Shown: piece by piece, positions 42,220 to 51,203 of the stretch | Layout of the letters: the number at the start of each line of letters is the position of its first letter | Position numbering within the stretch: the stretch's first letter is position 1 | Assembly (NCBI RefSeq): GCF_002072155.1 | Contig: NZ_BDIY01000025.1 | Coordinates: 1-64,000, forward strand | Length of the DNA: 64,000 nucleotides | Source of the DNA: Roseovarius sp. A-2 | Lineage (GTDB): Bacteria; Pseudomonadota; Alphaproteobacteria; Rhodobacterales; Rhodobacteraceae | Direction of reading: 5' to 3' | Translations under genes and position numbers: made by a program | The notes under the pieces: model-generated | Databases searched by the model: none | Told to the model about the DNA's origin: nothing | Seen by the model: the letters and a program-made list of their open reading frames with translations, nothing else

Positions 42220-42630
42220 CTACCCAACCCCAGCCTTCGGCCGCGCCTCGATCACCACAAAGGCCTGTGCCCAGGGGTGATCGTCGGTCAGGGTCACATG
42301 GATGATCGCCTCATACCCCTCGGGCGTCATCTCGGCCAGCCGCTCGGCCGCCCATCCGGTGACATGCATCACCGGTTGCCCGGTCCCGAGGTTGCTGACC
42401 GCCATGTCCTTCCACGCAATCCCCATGCGCAGCCCGGTGCCGAGCGCCTTGGAGCACGCCTCCTTCGCGGCCCATCTTTTGGCATAGGTGCCGACCACAT
42501 CGGCGCGACGTTCGGCCTTGGACTGTTCGATATCGGTAAAGACACGGTTGCGGAACCGATCGCCGAAGCGCTCCAGCGTGCGCGCGATACGCTCGATATT
42601 CGCCAGATCTGTGCCGATCCCAAGGATCAT
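42220..42630 (-). CDS. acpS: Holo-[acyl-carrier-protein] synthase
   Basis: A 136-residue phosphopantetheinyl transferase that activates ACP. The start ILGIGTDLANIERI contains the metal-binding Asp; AKRWAAKEACSKALGTGL carries the second acidic site. ATG 42630 overlaps the stop of a 33-codon frame directly upstream (ATGA). Confidence 0.96.
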   Translation of the reverse strand: MILGIGTDLANIERIARTLERFGDRFRNRVFTDIEQSKAERRADVVGTYAKRWAAKEACSKALGTGLRMGIAWKDMAVSNLGTGQPVMHVTGWAAERLAEMTPEGYEAIIHVTLTDDHPWAQAFVVIEARPKAGVG

Positions 42631-42728
42631 ACCTGCCCTCCCCGTGCAAAGAGTGGAGAGCTCAGGCCGAGCGCCCGGGCGAGGATCAGGCCGAGCGCGA
42701 GACCGGCAGACGCCAGCCCTGCCCGCAT
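42627..42728 (-). CDS. Possible 33-residue hydrophobic peptide coupled to acpS
   Basis: An ATG at 42728 opens a 33-codon frame (MRAGLASAGLALGLILARAL and 13 more residues) whose TGA overlaps the acpS ATG as ATGA. The peptide would form one short hydrophobic helix. No clear ribosome binding site precedes it. It fills the only gap between pdxJ and acpS, so it may be a leader or small membrane peptide, or chance. Confidence 0.3.
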   Translation of the reverse strand: MRAGLASAGLALGLILARALGLSSPLFARGGQV

Positions 42729-42772
42729 CGCGCAAGGCTGGCAAGAGGATAAAAGCGTGCGCCCGGCCTGTC

Positions 42773-43522
42773 TCACCCGCGCGCCCCGTCCATCAGGCGG
42801 CGCATCTCGGCAATGGCCGGTCCAAGCCCGAGAAAGATCGACTCGCCAATGAGGAAATGCCCGATATTGAGCTCCATCACCTCGGGGAAGGCCGCGACGG
42901 GCTGCACGGTGTCATAGGTGAGGCCGTGACCCGCATGCACCTCCAGCCCCAATGAGTGCGCATAGGCCGACATCTCGCGCAGACCCTCCAACTCGCGGTC
43001 GCGTGTCTCGACATTGCCCTCGGCATGGGCGTCGCAATAGGCGCCGGTATGCAGCTCGATCACCTCGGCCCCGATCCGTTGGGCGGCGTCGATCTGACGT
43101 TTGTCGGCGGCGATGAAGATCGACACCCGGCAGCCCGCATCGCGCAGCGGTGCAATATAATGCGCCAGCCGGTTTTCCTCGCGCGCCACCTCGAGCCCGC
43201 CCTCGGTGGTGCGTTCCTCCCGCTTTTCGGGCACGAGGCAAACGGCGTGCGGCTTGTGGCGCAGGGCGATCTTCTGCATCTCAGCGGTCGCCGCCATCTC
43301 GAAGTTGAGCGGAACCGTCAGAACCTCCATCAGCCCGTCGATATCGGCGTCCGAGATGTGGCGGCGGTCTTCGCGCAGATGCGCGGTGATGCCGTCGGCG
43401 CCCGCCGCCTCCGCCAGCTTGGCGGCGCGCAGCGGGTCGGGGTAGGCCCCGCCCCGCGCATTTCGGACGGTGGCGACGTGGTCGATATTCACGCCAAGGC
43501 GCAGTTTTCCATCGGATGGCAT
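42773..43522 (-). CDS. pdxJ: Pyridoxine 5'-phosphate synthase
   Basis: A 249-residue TIM-barrel enzyme that condenses 1-deoxyxylulose 5-phosphate and 3-amino-2-oxopropyl phosphate to pyridoxine phosphate. Motifs are LRLGVNIDHVATVRNARGG, GITAHLREDRRHI, LVPEKREERTTEGG and VHAGHGLTYDTV. It is upstream of acpS and lepB, a standard arrangement. Confidence 0.97.
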   Translation of the reverse strand: MPSDGKLRLGVNIDHVATVRNARGGAYPDPLRAAKLAEAAGADGITAHLREDRRHISDADIDGLMEVLTVPLNFEMAATAEMQKIALRHKPHAVCLVPEKREERTTEGGLEVAREENRLAHYIAPLRDAGCRVSIFIAADKRQIDAAQRIGAEVIELHTGAYCDAHAEGNVETRDRELEGLREMSAYAHSLGLEVHAGHGLTYDTVQPVAAFPEVMELNIGHFLIGESIFLGLGPAIAEMRRLMDGARG

Positions 43523-43561
43523 CGGGCTCTTCCTCAGATCATGAACGGCTCGGGGTGCAAC

Positions 43562-44242
43562 CTAGTCCCCTTTGCCGCGCCCGTCAGCCTCAATTGACGC
43601 ATTATCCTTCTGTGCCTTCTTTTCCTTGATCGCCGTCCATTTCTCCCGCAGCACGCCCTTGCGGCGGTTCTGATAGGCGGTGATCACCGGCAGGCTGATG
43701 TAATAGGCGGCAAGGGCCGTCACGATACCGGGCACGATGCCGCCCACCATGTAGGGCAGGAACACCTCGTCGTAGAACAGATGCAGGCTGTGCCAGTCGG
43801 CCTGATGATCCGAAAAGATCGCCAGAACGTTGTTCTTGAGATCCTCGCCCGCATCCAGAAACTTGCCACCGAGCGAACGGCTGATCTCGTCCTCGGCCAA
43901 CGTGTGCCGCCCTAGAATCGCATGCCCGGTCTGAAGCGAGATCACCCCGATCGGCACATAGGTCAGCGGATTGCCAAAGAAGGTGCCCAAGAGGGCGGCG
44001 GGGATATTGCCGCGCAAGATCATAGCCAACATCCCCGCGACCACGAAATGCAGCCCGTAGAATGGCGTAAAGGTGGTGAACACCCCCGCAAAGATCCCGC
44101 GCGCGATCCGGTCGGGCGGGTCGGGCAGCCGGTTCAGCCGGTGCTTGACATAGGTGAACGCCCGCGCCCAGCCACCCTTGGGCCAGAAAAAGTCAGCGAT
44201 CACCTTCCACAAGGGTCGTCTGTCTCGGCGTTTGAAAACCAC
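43562..44242 (-). CDS. DUF2062 membrane protein
   Basis: A 226-residue protein. After a basic N-terminus (MVFKRRDRRPLWKV), ARGIFAGVFTTFTPFYGLHF and NIPAALLGTFFGNPLTYVPIG form the DUF2062 core with paired helices; further TMs are near 165-190. The C-terminus is highly charged. Function is not known. It lies 11 bp after rsh on the same strand. Confidence 0.9.
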   Translation of the reverse strand: MVFKRRDRRPLWKVIADFFWPKGGWARAFTYVKHRLNRLPDPPDRIARGIFAGVFTTFTPFYGLHFVVAGMLAMILRGNIPAALLGTFFGNPLTYVPIGVISLQTGHAILGRHTLAEDEISRSLGGKFLDAGEDLKNNVLAIFSDHQADWHSLHLFYDEVFLPYMVGGIVPGIVTALAAYYISLPVITAYQNRRKGVLREKWTAIKEKKAQKDNASIEADGRGKGD

Positions 44243-44253
44243 CTATGCGGCTC

Positions 44254-46395
44254 CTAGGGTTCATGGTTCATGCCGCCCCCGGTGCGGGACGGATCGCGAT
44301 AGCGTTCGACGGCGGCCACATCGCTTTCTGCATCGAGCGCCGACAGCACCCCGTGCAGATGCTCGGCATCGCGCAATTCGACATCAACAAGCAGGCGATA
44401 GAAATCAGGTTTCCGGTCAACGAAAGTCAGGTCCGAGATATTGGCCTTCTGTTCGCCGATCAAGGTGCAAATCCTCCCCAGCACGCCCGCATCGTTGCCG
44501 ATGGTGAGGTCCAGTGTCACATCATAGGCCGCCGGGTGGGTGCCAGTATGCCAGTGCAGGTCCATCCAGCGACCCGGCTGACTGTCATATTGCGACAGGG
44601 TTTCGCAATCTATCGCATGGATCACCACGCCGCGCCCGCGATAGGTGATCCCGACAATGCGCTCGCCCGGCAGCGGCTGACAGCAGCGCGCCCGCTCGAA
44701 ACTCTGATCCGCCTCGAGGCCGATCACCGCGCGGTCGCGGGCCACCTCGTCGGACGGATCAGGGGCGAGATCGGGATAGACCGCGTTCAGCACCTGTTGT
44801 GCGGTCAGTTCGGCACTGCCCAGCCGCGCGCGCACCTCGTCGGCATCTCGCAGTCGCAGCGTGCGCGCGGCGGCCTCCAGCGCCTTGTCAGTGGCCTTCT
44901 TGCCGACATGCTCGAAGGCCGAACGCGCCAGTTCGCGGCCAAGCTTGATATAACGCCCCCGATCCAGTTCGCGCAGGGCACGACGGATGGCGGCGCGCGC
45001 CTTGCCGGTGGTTGCGATATCCAGCCATGTCGCCTGCGGCGTCTGCCCATCGGCGGTGATCACCTCGACCGATTGCCCGTTCTTGACCCGGGTCCAGAGC
45101 GGCACGCGCATGCCGTCCACCTTGGCCCCCACGCAGGCATGCCCGATGCGGGTGTGGATCGCATAGGCGAAATCAATCGGCGTCGCGCCGCGCGGCAGCT
45201 TGATCACGTCGCCCTTGGGGGTAAAGCAGAACACCTGATCGGCATACATCTCGAGCTTGACCGCCTCGAGGAAATCCTCGTGATCCTCCTCGGCGTCGAA
45301 CTGCTCGCTCATGCTGGAAATCCACTTGGCCGGATCGACAGCAAAGGGGTTTTCAGTGCGCACACCGTCACGGTAGGACCAATGCGCCGCCACACCCGTC
45401 TCGGCCACGTCATGCATCGCCTGCGTGCGGATCTGCACCTCGACCCGCTTGCCGTCGCGGCCCGACACGGTGGTGTGAATAGAGCGGTAGCCGTTCGATT
45501 TCGGCTGGCTGATATAATCCTTGAACCGCCCCGGCACGGCGCGCCAACGTTGATGAATGGCCCCCAGAGCACGATAACAATCATTCTCGGAGCGGGTGAT
45601 CACGCGAAAGCCGTAGATGTCCGACAGGCGCGAAAAGCCCATTTCCTTTTCCTGCATCTTGCGCCAGATCGAATAGGGTTTCTTGGCCCGCCCAAACACA
45701 TCCGCCTCAATCCCCGCCTTGTCCAACTCGTGGCGCATGTCGCTGGTGATGCGCTCGACCACATCGCCGGTCTCGCGTTGCAGGGTGATGAAGCGGCGGA
45801 TGATGCTGGCCCGCGCCTCGGGATTGAGCACCCGGAACGCCAGATCCTCCAGCTCTTCGCGCATCCACTGCATGCCCATGCGGCCCGCAAGCGGCGCGTA
45901 GATGTCCATCGTCTCGCGCGCTTTCTGCGCCTGTTTCTCGGGGCGCATCGCCTTGATGGTACGCATGTTGTGCAGACGGTCGGCAAGTTTCACGAGGATC
46001 ACCCGCAGATCCTTGGACATCGCCATGAACAGCTTGCGGAAATTCTCGGCCTGCTTGGTCTCGGAACTCGAGAGTTGAAGATTGGTCAGCTTGGTGACGC
46101 CATCGACCAGGTCCGCCACCTCGCGGCCGAATTTCTCCTCGACGATACGGTAGGACGCCTTGGTGTCCTCGATCGTGTCGTGCAAAAGCGCGGTGATGAT
46201 CGTCGCGTCATCCAGCCGCTGTTCCGTCAGGATGGCGGCGACCGCGACAGGATGGGTAAAATAGGGCTCGCCCGAGTGGCGAAACTGCCCTTCATGCATC
46301 GCGCGACCGAAATCATAGGCCGCGCGAATCAGCGCCTCATCGGTGCGAGGGTTGTAGTGGCGGACCAGCGTGATCAGGTCATCAACGGCGATCAT
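44254..46395 (-). CDS. rsh: Bifunctional (p)ppGpp synthetase/hydrolase (Rsh)
   Basis: A 713-residue RelA/SpoT homologue controlling the stringent response. The HD hydrolase has TALLHDTIEDT and KLADRLHNMRT; the synthetase has GRAKKPYSIWRKM and YRSIHTTVSG; the regulatory half has a TGS domain (PKGDVIKLPRGATPIDFAYA) and a C-terminal ACT domain. It is the single long Rsh typical of Alphaproteobacteria. It is downstream of rpoZ (32 bp) as usual. Confidence 0.97.
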   Translation of the reverse strand: MIAVDDLITLVRHYNPRTDEALIRAAYDFGRAMHEGQFRHSGEPYFTHPVAVAAILTEQRLDDATIITALLHDTIEDTKASYRIVEEKFGREVADLVDGVTKLTNLQLSSSETKQAENFRKLFMAMSKDLRVILVKLADRLHNMRTIKAMRPEKQAQKARETMDIYAPLAGRMGMQWMREELEDLAFRVLNPEARASIIRRFITLQRETGDVVERITSDMRHELDKAGIEADVFGRAKKPYSIWRKMQEKEMGFSRLSDIYGFRVITRSENDCYRALGAIHQRWRAVPGRFKDYISQPKSNGYRSIHTTVSGRDGKRVEVQIRTQAMHDVAETGVAAHWSYRDGVRTENPFAVDPAKWISSMSEQFDAEEDHEDFLEAVKLEMYADQVFCFTPKGDVIKLPRGATPIDFAYAIHTRIGHACVGAKVDGMRVPLWTRVKNGQSVEVITADGQTPQATWLDIATTGKARAAIRRALRELDRGRYIKLGRELARSAFEHVGKKATDKALEAAARTLRLRDADEVRARLGSAELTAQQVLNAVYPDLAPDPSDEVARDRAVIGLEADQSFERARCCQPLPGERIVGITYRGRGVVIHAIDCETLSQYDSQPGRWMDLHWHTGTHPAAYDVTLDLTIGNDAGVLGRICTLIGEQKANISDLTFVDRKPDFYRLLVDVELRDAEHLHGVLSALDAESDVAAVERYRDPSRTGGGMNHEP

Positions 46396-46427
46396 CGGTG
46401 TCGCGCCTTGCCGTTGTTCAGGGTGGC

Positions 46428-46781
46428 TTAGCCTTGACCCTGGGCTTCCATTAGGGCGCGGAGCAGCTTTTCTTCCGACATGTCGTCGGCTTCGGGCTTG
46501 TCCGCCTCTCCCCCCATCAGCAGGGCCATGGAATCCTCTTCCGGCTCATCCACCTCGATCTGGGTCTGATTCGATTCGATCAGCCGCTCGCGCAGATCAT
46601 CCGCCGATTGGGTTTCCTCGGCGATCTCGCGCAGGGCGACAACCGGGTTCTTGTCGTTGTCGCGATCCACCGTCAGCGACGATCCAGAGGCAATCTCACG
46701 GGCGCGGTGCGCGGCGAGCATCACCAGATCGAATCGGTTCGGAACCTTGTCAACGCAATCTTCAGTCGTAACGCGGGCCAT
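46428..46781 (-). CDS. rpoZ: RNA polymerase omega subunit
   Basis: A 117-residue omega subunit: MARVTTEDCVDKVPNRFDLV, LAAHRAREIASGS and KNPVVALREIAEET are conserved. The C-terminal 50 residues are acidic (VDEPEEDSMALLMGGEA), common in Rhodobacterales. It stabilises beta' and, in Proteobacteria, is part of one ppGpp site, which suits its position before rsh. Confidence 0.96.
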   Translation of the reverse strand: MARVTTEDCVDKVPNRFDLVMLAAHRAREIASGSSLTVDRDNDKNPVVALREIAEETQSADDLRERLIESNQTQIEVDEPEEDSMALLMGGEADKPEADDMSEEKLLRALMEAQGQG

Positions 46782-46859
46782 AAGACCTCCGGGTAGGGTT
46801 TGGGCGTAAATCAGAAGCCCCCTATCTAGGGCGTCGAAACCGGATTTACAAGCGTAGAA

Positions 46860-47426
46860 TCAGAGTGCCACAACCGTGTCGCGCGCCTCTTGCGGCAGGG
46901 CCTCCAGCATCTCGCGCACCGAGAGCCCAAGCACCGGGTGCCTCCAGTCCGGGGCCACGTCGGCCAGCGGCACCAACACGAAGGCGCGCTCATGCGCACG
47001 CGGATGCGGCAGGATTAGATGATCGGGCGCGCGCGCCTGCTGCGCCCGCGCGTCAAGCGCGCGCCACACCTCGTATCCCGCGCGATCAGGCCGCACCAGA
47101 TCGTCAATGCCGATCAGATCGAGATCGAGCGTGCGCTGGCCCCATCGCGCGCGGCGCTCGCGCCCGAACGCCGCCTCGATCCTGTGCAGCGCGGCCAGTA
47201 CCGTCTCTGGATCGCCGAGCATGCGCAGGGTTGCGGCGGCGTTAACAAAATCCGGGCCGCTGCCCGGCGGGAAGGCCGGTGTGCGGTAAAAGCGGCTCAC
47301 CGCGTCGATCCGCGCGCCAGTCGCCGTCAGATGCTGCAACGCGGCATCGACGGTCTGCTGCGGAGGCCCCGCCCTAGACGGCATGTTTCCACCGATGGCG
47401 ATCAAGCATTGTTGAACCGACGTCAT
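46860..47426 (-). CDS. folK: 2-amino-4-hydroxy-6-hydroxymethyldihydropteridine pyrophosphokinase
   Basis: A 188-residue HPPK that transfers pyrophosphate to the pterin in folate synthesis. Motifs are LIAIGGNMPSRAG, VSRFYRTPAFPPGSGPDFVNAA and RRARWGQRTLDLDLIGID, the last with catalytic acids. ATG 47426 (MTSVQQC) fits; a start 8 codons upstream is possible. It is 78 bp before rpoZ. Confidence 0.95.
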   Translation of the reverse strand: MTSVQQCLIAIGGNMPSRAGPPQQTVDAALQHLTATGARIDAVSRFYRTPAFPPGSGPDFVNAAATLRMLGDPETVLAALHRIEAAFGRERRARWGQRTLDLDLIGIDDLVRPDRAGYEVWRALDARAQQARAPDHLILPHPRAHERAFVLVPLADVAPDWRHPVLGLSVREMLEALPQEARDTVVAL

Positions 47427-47570
47427 GCCCAACCTATCCTTTTGTGACATAGCATGCGCTTGCGCAGCTTTCGATAAACCCCTAACTCAATTCCCTGCCT
47501 TGCCCGGTCCGGACCACTCACACCACTCACTCTCACGGACAAGGCATACCGATTTGGAAGGACATTAATC

Positions 47571-48143
47571 ATGTTTTACAAGGACGATCGTTTGGCGTTG
47601 TTCATTGATGGTTCGAATCTTTATGCGGCCGGCAAGGCGCTTGGTTTCGACATCGACTACAAACTCCTCCGTTCCGAGTTCATGCGCCGCGGAAAGTTGC
47701 TGCGCGCATTCTACTACACTGCGTTGCTGGAAAATGACGAGTATTCGCCAATCCGCCCGCTGGTCGATTGGCTGCATTACAACGGCTATTCCATGGTCAC
47801 GAAACCGGCCAAGGAATACACCGACAGTCAGGGCCGCCGCAAGGTCAAGGGCAACATGGATATCGAGCTTTGCGTCGACGCGATGGAACTCGCGCCGCGC
47901 GTCGATCATATCGTGCTCTTCTCCGGCGATGGCGATTTCCGGCCGCTGGTCGAAAGCCTGCAACGTCAGGGCGTGCGCGTTTCGGTCGTTTCGACGATCC
48001 GCAGCCAGCCGCCGATGATCTCGGACGACCTGCGCCGTCAGGCCGACAACTTCATCGAACTGGCCGACCTAAAGGACGTCATCGGGCGCCCGCCGCGCGA
48101 GTATCAAAACGACCGGCAGGAGGCCTATGCCGAACAGGACTGA
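47571..48143 (+). CDS. NYN-domain (LabA/DUF88-like) putative RNase
   Basis: A 190-residue PIN-like NYN protein. Acidic metal sites are in LALFIDGSNLYAAGKALG, KGNMDIELCVDAMEL and VLFSGDGDFRPLVESLQRQG, the pattern of LabA/DUF88 proteins that are predicted metal-dependent RNases. Strong ribosome binding site GGAAGGA precedes the ATG. It is divergent from folK (144 bp shared). Confidence 0.92.
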   Translation: MFYKDDRLALFIDGSNLYAAGKALGFDIDYKLLRSEFMRRGKLLRAFYYTALLENDEYSPIRPLVDWLHYNGYSMVTKPAKEYTDSQGRRKVKGNMDIELCVDAMELAPRVDHIVLFSGDGDFRPLVESLQRQGVRVSVVSTIRSQPPMISDDLRRQADNFIELADLKDVIGRPPREYQNDRQEAYAEQD

Positions 48144-48188
48144 CGTAATCCTGACACGGCTTTGCAATGACGCCCGGATCTGCCACGC

Positions 48189-48641
48189 ATGAGCATGGAG
48201 GATCCGGGCGTTTTGCTGCAAATGGGCGGGCTGTTTCTGGCGGCGTTCGGCGCGGCCACGATCCTGCCGTTTCAGTCCGAAGTGGTCTTTGTCGCCCTGC
48301 AACTGGCGGGCACCGCCTCGCTCACGTGGCTGATCGTGGTGGCGAGCGTGGGCAACACGCTCGGTGCCGTCGTCAACTATGTCATGGGGCGCGGGATCGA
48401 GCGGTTTCGCACCCGCCGCTGGTTTCCCGTGAATGCCGCACAACTGGCCCGCGCGCAACGCTGGTATGCTCGCTGGGGCGTCTGGACCCTGCTGATGAGC
48501 TGGGCCCCTCTGGGCGATGCGTTCACCGTGATCGCAGGCGTCATGCGCACACCGGCCTGGCTGTTTCTCATACTTGTGACCATCGCCAAAACGGGGCGCT
48601 ATGTCATCCTCGCTTGGTTGACGGTGCAGGCAGGCGGCTGA
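48189..48641 (+). CDS. YqaA/DedA-family membrane protein
   Basis: A 150-residue protein with about four hydrophobic helices. FGAATILPFQSEVVFVALQ near the N-terminus and the NTLGAVVNYVMGRGIERF loop with F/Y-x-RWG (RWYARWGVWTLLMSWAPLGD) are the YqaA version of the SNARE-associated/DedA fold, proposed lipid scramblases or transporters. It follows the NYN gene by 45 bp. Confidence 0.88.
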   Translation: MSMEDPGVLLQMGGLFLAAFGAATILPFQSEVVFVALQLAGTASLTWLIVVASVGNTLGAVVNYVMGRGIERFRTRRWFPVNAAQLARAQRWYARWGVWTLLMSWAPLGDAFTVIAGVMRTPAWLFLILVTIAKTGRYVILAWLTVQAGG

Positions 48642-48738
48642 GGGTCTTCAGCGCGATCCGTGATGGTGCTGATCACAAAGCCTGAATTGACGCCAACCCC
48701 AATTGCCGTACGCTGCGCCCGAACCGCGCGAGGCCCCG

Positions 48739-49971
48739 ATGCAGAAATCCGCCCCCCTTATCACGCCCGTCCTGATCGCGGGCTGCACGATCATCCTGAT
48801 CTCCTTCGCGATCCGGGCCTCGTTCGGGGTGTTCCAGATCCCGATCGCCGAGGAGTTCAACTGGCCGCGCGCCGAATTCTCGCTCGCCATCGCGATCCAG
48901 AACCTTGCCTGGGGGATTGGCCAGCCGATCTTCGGGGCCCTGGCCGAGAAACTCGGTGACCATAAGGCAATCATCCTCGGCGCGCTGACCTATGCGGCGG
49001 GGCTGGTGCTGTCGTCCTTCGCGGTCACCCCCGAGGCGCATCAGATCTACGAGATCCTCGTTGGTTTCGGCATCGCGGGCACCGGCTTTGGCGTGATTCT
49101 CGCCGTGGTGGGGCGCGCAAGCTCGGACGCGAACCGCTCGATGAGCCTTGCCATCGCCACCGCCGCCGGATCGGCGGGGCAGGTGTTCGGCGCGCCGCTG
49201 GCCGAATTCCTGCTATCGGTGATGACATGGCAGGGCGTGTTCCTGATCTTCGCCGCCGTGATCCTCTGCGTATTGGCGATGTTGCCGATGATGCGCGCGC
49301 CCGAGCCGGTGGATCGCAGCGTGATCGAGGAGTCGATGGGCACGATCCTGCGCCGCGCGTTTCGCGATCCCTCCTATACGCTGATCTTCCTCGGGTTTTT
49401 CAGCTGCGGCTATCAGCTGGGCTTCATCACAGCGCATTTCCCGGCCTTCGTGACCGAAATGTGTGGCCCGATCCTGCCCGGCGGCGCGTTGCACAAGATC
49501 GGCATCACCACCACCTCGGCGCTTGGCGCGGTGGCGATCTCGGTGATTGGCCTCGCCAATATCGCGGGCACGCTGGCGGCGGGCTGGCTGGGCCACCGCT
49601 ATTCCAAGAAGAACCTGCTGGCGGGCATCTATCTGGGCCGCACCCTGATTGCGGCGGCCTTCATCATGACCCCGATCACGCCCGCCACGGTGCTCTTGCT
49701 CTCGGTCTCGATGGGGGCGCTGTGGCTGGCGACGGTGCCGCTCACCTCGGGTCTGATCGCGCAGATCTACGGGCTGCGTTACATGGGCACGCTCTACGGG
49801 ATCGTGTTCTTCTCGCATCAGCTTGGCAGTTTCATGGGCGTCTGGCTGGGCGGCAAGCTCTATGACCTGCACGGCGACTACACGCTGGTGTGGTGGATCG
49901 GCGTGGGCGTCGGCGCGTTCTCGGCCATCGTGCATCTGCCGGTCAGGGAGCAACGCTTGAAGGTGGCGTGA
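48739..49971 (+). CDS. Major facilitator superfamily transporter
   Basis: A 410-residue, 12-TM MFS carrier. The loop AEKLGDHKAIILGALTYAAG after TM2 and WLGHRYSKKNLLAGIYLGR after TM8 match the paired MFS motif A positions. The N-terminal pattern SFAIRASFGVFQIPIAEEFNWPRAEFSL is that of monocarboxylate/oxalate-type (MCT/OFA) carriers. The substrate is unknown. ATG 48739 is preceded by GAGG. Confidence 0.92.
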   Translation: MQKSAPLITPVLIAGCTIILISFAIRASFGVFQIPIAEEFNWPRAEFSLAIAIQNLAWGIGQPIFGALAEKLGDHKAIILGALTYAAGLVLSSFAVTPEAHQIYEILVGFGIAGTGFGVILAVVGRASSDANRSMSLAIATAAGSAGQVFGAPLAEFLLSVMTWQGVFLIFAAVILCVLAMLPMMRAPEPVDRSVIEESMGTILRRAFRDPSYTLIFLGFFSCGYQLGFITAHFPAFVTEMCGPILPGGALHKIGITTTSALGAVAISVIGLANIAGTLAAGWLGHRYSKKNLLAGIYLGRTLIAAAFIMTPITPATVLLLSVSMGALWLATVPLTSGLIAQIYGLRYMGTLYGIVFFSHQLGSFMGVWLGGKLYDLHGDYTLVWWIGVGVGAFSAIVHLPVREQRLKVA

Positions 49972-50252
49972 CAGGCCGCACAAGTTTTGGCGTAGATCTG
50001 CCCACCGCCCCCGCGTCGCAATACGGCAAGAGCCCGTCAGACGCGCCCGCCGCGATGGGGGACACAAAGCCGGTCACAGCGATCACGGCGATCTTCATCT
50101 TGCGCATGGAGATCGCCGTTTCGATCCTCTCGCGGCTGCATCTCGCCTTCCTCCGATGGAAGGTCAAGCCCGATGTAACGGCGGATTCTGGCCCGCCTCC
50201 CTTTACGCCGCGCGCCACCTGCCTTACCTCTGATCCGAGCAGGAGACGCGCC
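49972..50252. other. 281-bp gap before ispH
   Basis: I see no gene here; the ispH frame extends back but without similarity. The stretch should contain the ispH promoter; AGGAGA at 50241-50246 is the ispH ribosome binding site. Confidence 0.5.
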
Positions 50253-51203
50253 ATGACCAAGCCCCCCCTCACCCTCTATCTCGCCGCGCCGCGCGGGTTC
50301 TGCGCCGGTGTGGACCGCGCGATCAAGATCGTCGAGATGGCGCTCGAAAAATACGGCGCGCCGGTCTATGTCCGCCATGAGATCGTACATAACAAATACG
50401 TGGTCGATGACCTGCGCGCCAAGGGCGCGGTCTTTGTCGAGGAGCTCGACGACTGCCCCGATGACCGCCCGGTGATCTTCTCTGCCCATGGCGTACCCAA
50501 ATCGGTGCCCGCCGAGGCAGCGGCGCGGCAGATGCTCTTTGTCGATGCCACCTGCCCGCTGGTCTCCAAGGTGCATATCGAGGCCGAACGCCACCATGAG
50601 AACGGCCTTCAGATCGTGATGATCGGCCATGCGGGCCACCCCGAGACGGTGGGTACAATGGGCCAATTGCCCCCGGGCGAGGTGCTGCTGGTCGAGACGC
50701 CCGGCGACGTGGCCATGCTGGAGGTGCGCGACGAGACGCGCCTCGCCTTCGTGACGCAGACCACGCTCTCGGTCGATGACACCGCCGAGGTGGTCACAGC
50801 CCTTCAGGCACGGTTTCCGGCCATCAAGGGCCCGCACAAGGAAGACATCTGCTACGCCACCACCAACCGGCAAGAGGCAGTCAAGGCGATGGCGCAGAGG
50901 GCCGAGGCGATGCTGGTGGTGGGCGCGCCCAACTCGTCCAATTCCAAACGCCTGGTCGAGGTCGGCGCGCGCGCCGGGTGTTCCTATGCGCAGCTTGTCC
51001 AGCGGGCCACGGATATCGACTGGCGCGCATTGCAGGGCATCACCTCTATCGGCATCACCGCCGGGGCCTCGGCCCCCGAGGTTCTGGTGAACGAGGTGAT
51101 CGACTCAGTCCGCGCCCACTATGACGTAACCATCGAACAGATAGAGACCGCACAGGAAAACGTCGAATTCAAGGTGCCGCGAGTGCTGCGCGAGACGGCG
51201 TAA
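50253..51203 (+). CDS. ispH: 4-hydroxy-3-methylbut-2-enyl diphosphate reductase
   Basis: A 316-residue Fe-S enzyme of the last step of the MEP isoprenoid pathway, making IPP and DMAPP. Three cluster cysteines are seen: AAPRGFCAGVDRAI, FVDATCPLVSK, and KEDICYATTNRQEA. Other signatures are VRHEIVHNKYVVDDL, GHAGHPETVGTMG and VVGAPNSSNSKRL. ATG 50253 has AGGAGA 6 nt upstream. Confidence 0.97.
   Translation: MTKPPLTLYLAAPRGFCAGVDRAIKIVEMALEKYGAPVYVRHEIVHNKYVVDDLRAKGAVFVEELDDCPDDRPVIFSAHGVPKSVPAEAAARQMLFVDATCPLVSKVHIEAERHHENGLQIVMIGHAGHPETVGTMGQLPPGEVLLVETPGDVAMLEVRDETRLAFVTQTTLSVDDTAEVVTALQARFPAIKGPHKEDICYATTNRQEAVKAMAQRAEAMLVVGAPNSSNSKRLVEVGARAGCSYAQLVQRATDIDWRALQGITSIGITAGASAPEVLVNEVIDSVRAHYDVTIEQIETAQENVEFKVPRVLRETA

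Noticed and set aside
44245..46431. A 728-codon open frame on the plus strand antisense to rsh
   Set aside because: It is the mirror of a clear rsh gene in high-GC DNA; the translation is rich in His, Arg and Gln and shows no domain.
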